NCBI GenBank assembly: GCA_023393635.1
Contig: JAEWKT010000035.1
Span: 1-24,976, forward strand
Origin: Pseudomonadota bacterium
GTDB lineage: Bacteria > Pseudomonadota > Gammaproteobacteria > Pseudomonadales > Moraxellaceae
Reading direction: 5' to 3'
Length of the DNA stretch: 24,976 nt
Position 1 is the stretch's first letter, and each line of letters begins with the position of its first letter. Shown piece after piece: positions 24,036 to 24,976 of this stretch. Position numbers and translations under genes: made by a program. The notes beneath the pieces were generated by a model. That model was given only the letters and a program-made list of their open reading frames with translations. It was not told the DNA's origin and searched no databases.

Positions 24036-24575
24036 TTAGCCGTGGTTTTGTTTTTCTTTAATTTCAGCCAGTGTTTTGCAGTCAATACACTGGGTAGCCG
24101 TTGGACGTGCTTCTAAGCGACGCAGGCCAATTTCAATACCGCAAGTCTCACAATAACCATAATCATCTTCACCAATGGCTTGCAGAGATTGTTCAATTTT
24201 GCGAATCAGCTTGCGCTCACGATCACGGGTGCGCAATTCAATGGCAAATTCTTCTTCTTGCGTGGCACGGTCATTAATGTCTGGCAGGGCAGCAGATTCA
24301 TCTTGCATATGCATCATGGTGCGATCAACTTCAGCCATTAACTCATCGCGCCATGCTTCCAGAATTTTACGGAAATGGTCTAATTGACCTTCCGACATGT
24401 ACTCTTCTTTTGCACCAGGTTGATAAGGTGCAATACCGTACATGCTGGCCGATACTTCTTGGATTTTATCCGCCTTTTTGGCAGCAGGTTTACGGCCACG
24501 TTTCACTGCTGGTGTTGAAGTGTCAGCAGGTGCTGCTTGTCCATTTGTTGCAGCGCTTTGGTTTTCAATAGCCAT
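24036..24575 (-). CDS. dksA: RNA polymerase-binding transcription factor DksA
   Basis: Binds the RNA polymerase secondary channel and, with ppGpp, adjusts rRNA and amino acid promoters. The 179 residues contain a coiled coil (about 60-135) with the tip motif Asp99-Ile-Asn-Asp102-Arg-Ala, matching the DxxDxA needed for activity, and a four-Cys zinc finger Cys142/145 and Cys163/166. E. coli DksA has 151 residues; the surplus is an N-terminal, Ala/Pro/Lys-rich tail of about 40 residues with KRGRKPAAKK (25-34). The ATG follows GAGGA. gluQ follows three bases after the stop. Confidence 0.96.
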   Translation of the reverse strand: MAIENQSAATNGQAAPADTSTPAVKRGRKPAAKKADKIQEVSASMYGIAPYQPGAKEEYMSEGQLDHFRKILEAWRDELMAEVDRTMMHMQDESAALPDINDRATQEEEFAIELRTRDRERKLIRKIEQSLQAIGEDDYGYCETCGIEIGLRRLEARPTATQCIDCKTLAEIKEKQNHG

Positions 24576-24850
24576 TTGTGGGCATCCTCATCAAACACGT
24601 GTTATCTATACGCAAAAATGGTGGTGATATGCAACCCTTTTTTCAAAAAATATCAGCCACCTTTGTCTAAGGCGCAGGCATGATATAGAGAATCGCACAA
24701 AGTTGGTAGTCTATTTGGTAAGTAACCCGAATTGCGGATAAGAAATTGACTTGGAAAAGATGACTGAACACGATTAGAAAGTAACGGCACAACCTATGAT
24801 TCTAGCTATTAAGTTTGATTTTACATAATTATTTTAATTTATTGATGAAC
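24576..24850. other. Spacer between dksA and the insertion sequence
   Basis: No gene or RNA recognised. The part next to dksA must hold its promoter. The remainder is AT-rich with stop codons in all frames at short intervals and no repeat I could identify. Confidence 0.6.
24605..24634 (-). promoter_or_regulatory. Possible dksA promoter
   Basis: On the minus strand TTGCAT (24634-24629) and TATAGA (24610-24605) are 18 bases apart, about 30 bases before the start codon. Each hexamer matches only three or four consensus positions. Confidence 0.33.
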
Positions 24851-24855
24851 TGTAA

Positions 24856-24899
24856 CTCCAAAATAGAAATGTCCGGTTTCTCCAAAGTAAAAATGTCCG
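24856..24899 (+). repeat. Two tandem 20-bp IS end repeats
   Basis: CTCCAAAATAGAAATGTCCG (24856-24875) and CTCCAAAGTAAAAATGTCCG (24880-24899) are identical at 18 of 20 positions with a 24-base period, likely transposase binding sites. Confidence 0.75.
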
Positions 24900-24937
24900 C
24901 TTTTAGAATATGCACTTTTGCAATTTCCTTAGCGGAC
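24895..24937 (+). promoter_or_regulatory. Inverted repeat in the transposase leader
   Basis: GTCCGCT (24895-24901) and AGCGGAC (24931-24937) can pair around a 29-base loop, ending 8 bases before the ATG. Such a stem could hide the start from read-through transcripts that enter the element from outside. Confidence 0.45.
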
Positions 24938-24945
24938 GGTTTGAT

Positions 24946-24976
24946 ATGTTGGTGTCTATGTCGGATAAAGAACTTA
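24946..24976 (+). CDS. Transposase, N-terminal fragment (cut by window edge)
   Basis: The frame from ATG at 24946 reads MLVSMSDKEL and runs off the end. The second ATG at 24958 (MSDKEL) may be the real start. The short sequence and the repeats upstream point to an ISNCY/IS1202-like transposase; ten residues are too few for certainty. Confidence 0.58.
   Translation, partial: MLVSMSDKEL

Larger units (their letters stand above)
24851..24976 (+). mobile_element. Left end of an insertion sequence (probably ISNCY/IS1202-like), truncated by the window edge
   Basis: The block opens near TGTAACTCC, has two tandem 20-base repeats ending in ATGTCCG, and leads into the first codons of a transposase-like gene. 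Tandem end repeats with the CTCCAAA...AAATGTCCG pattern and an MLVSMSDKEL protein start are what I recall from ISNCY/IS1202-type elements. The exact left boundary, at about 24851, is inferred; the right end and any target duplication are outside the window. Confidence 0.62.

Noticed and set aside
1..24976. CRISPR arrays, toxin-antitoxin, prophage or defence genes
   Set aside because: No spaced short repeats, no small overlapping gene pairs of that type and no phage or nuclease/helicase families occur; all large frames are assigned to core or regulatory families.

Overview
The window looks like core chromosome of a gammaproteobacterium of moderate GC, most likely family Moraxellaceae (Acinetobacter or a close relative such as Alkanindiges; the genus is inferred). 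The reasons are the protein sequences and the gene order pbpG / gacA-pilS-pilR / thrC-hom-dsbC-xerD / feoA-feoB / murD-ftsW / gluQ-dksA, which I recall from Acinetobacter. All genes lying wholly inside the window appear intact: I found no frameshift or decayed gene. There is no CRISPR array, tRNA gene, prophage or recognisable defence island. The only foreign DNA is the start of an insertion sequence at the right edge.

Layout. 1-73: the 3' end of a 5S rRNA and its strong terminator. 130-4487: an accessory-type stretch with a LysR regulator, an HSL-family esterase, a small secreted DUF2147 protein, and an AraC regulator divergent from a membrane fatty-acid-hydroxylase-like protein. 4642-7489: gpmI (glycolysis) coupled to a periplasmic S41 processing protease, without the envC gene that separates them in Pseudomonas. 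7572-11371 (minus strand): gacA-pilS-pilR, a signalling operon for type IV pili and global regulation. 11553-12608: the murein endopeptidase pbpG. 12748-17377 (minus strand): xerD, dsbC, hom and thrC, covering chromosome dimer resolution, disulfide isomerisation and threonine synthesis. 17567-20129: a Fur-box-preceded ferrous iron operon, feoA-feoB plus a small Cys-motif membrane protein. 20296-22975: murD and ftsW, separated by a 127-bp spacer rich in repeats and hairpins. 23091-24575 (minus strand): dksA and gluQ. 24851-24976: left end of an IS, probably ISNCY/IS1202-like, with tandem 20-bp repeats and the first ten codons of its transposase.

The genes fall into four themes: envelope and cell wall (ctpA, pbpG, murD, ftsW, dsbC), surface-behaviour regulation (gacA, pilSR), iron uptake, and central metabolism/translation (gpmI, hom, thrC, dksA, gluQ). 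Several start codons were moved from the longest reading frame to internal starts with better ribosome binding sites (esterase, gacA, hom, dsbC, murD). For the hydroxylase-like gene and feoA the start was moved mainly on family length and a weak ribosome binding site. I see no clearly undescribed system. The most unusual items are the palindromic, direct-repeat-flanked element after murD, a DsbC with a lipobox and a CPYC active site, the basic AT-hook-like extension of DksA, and the Cys-motif protein of the feo operon.
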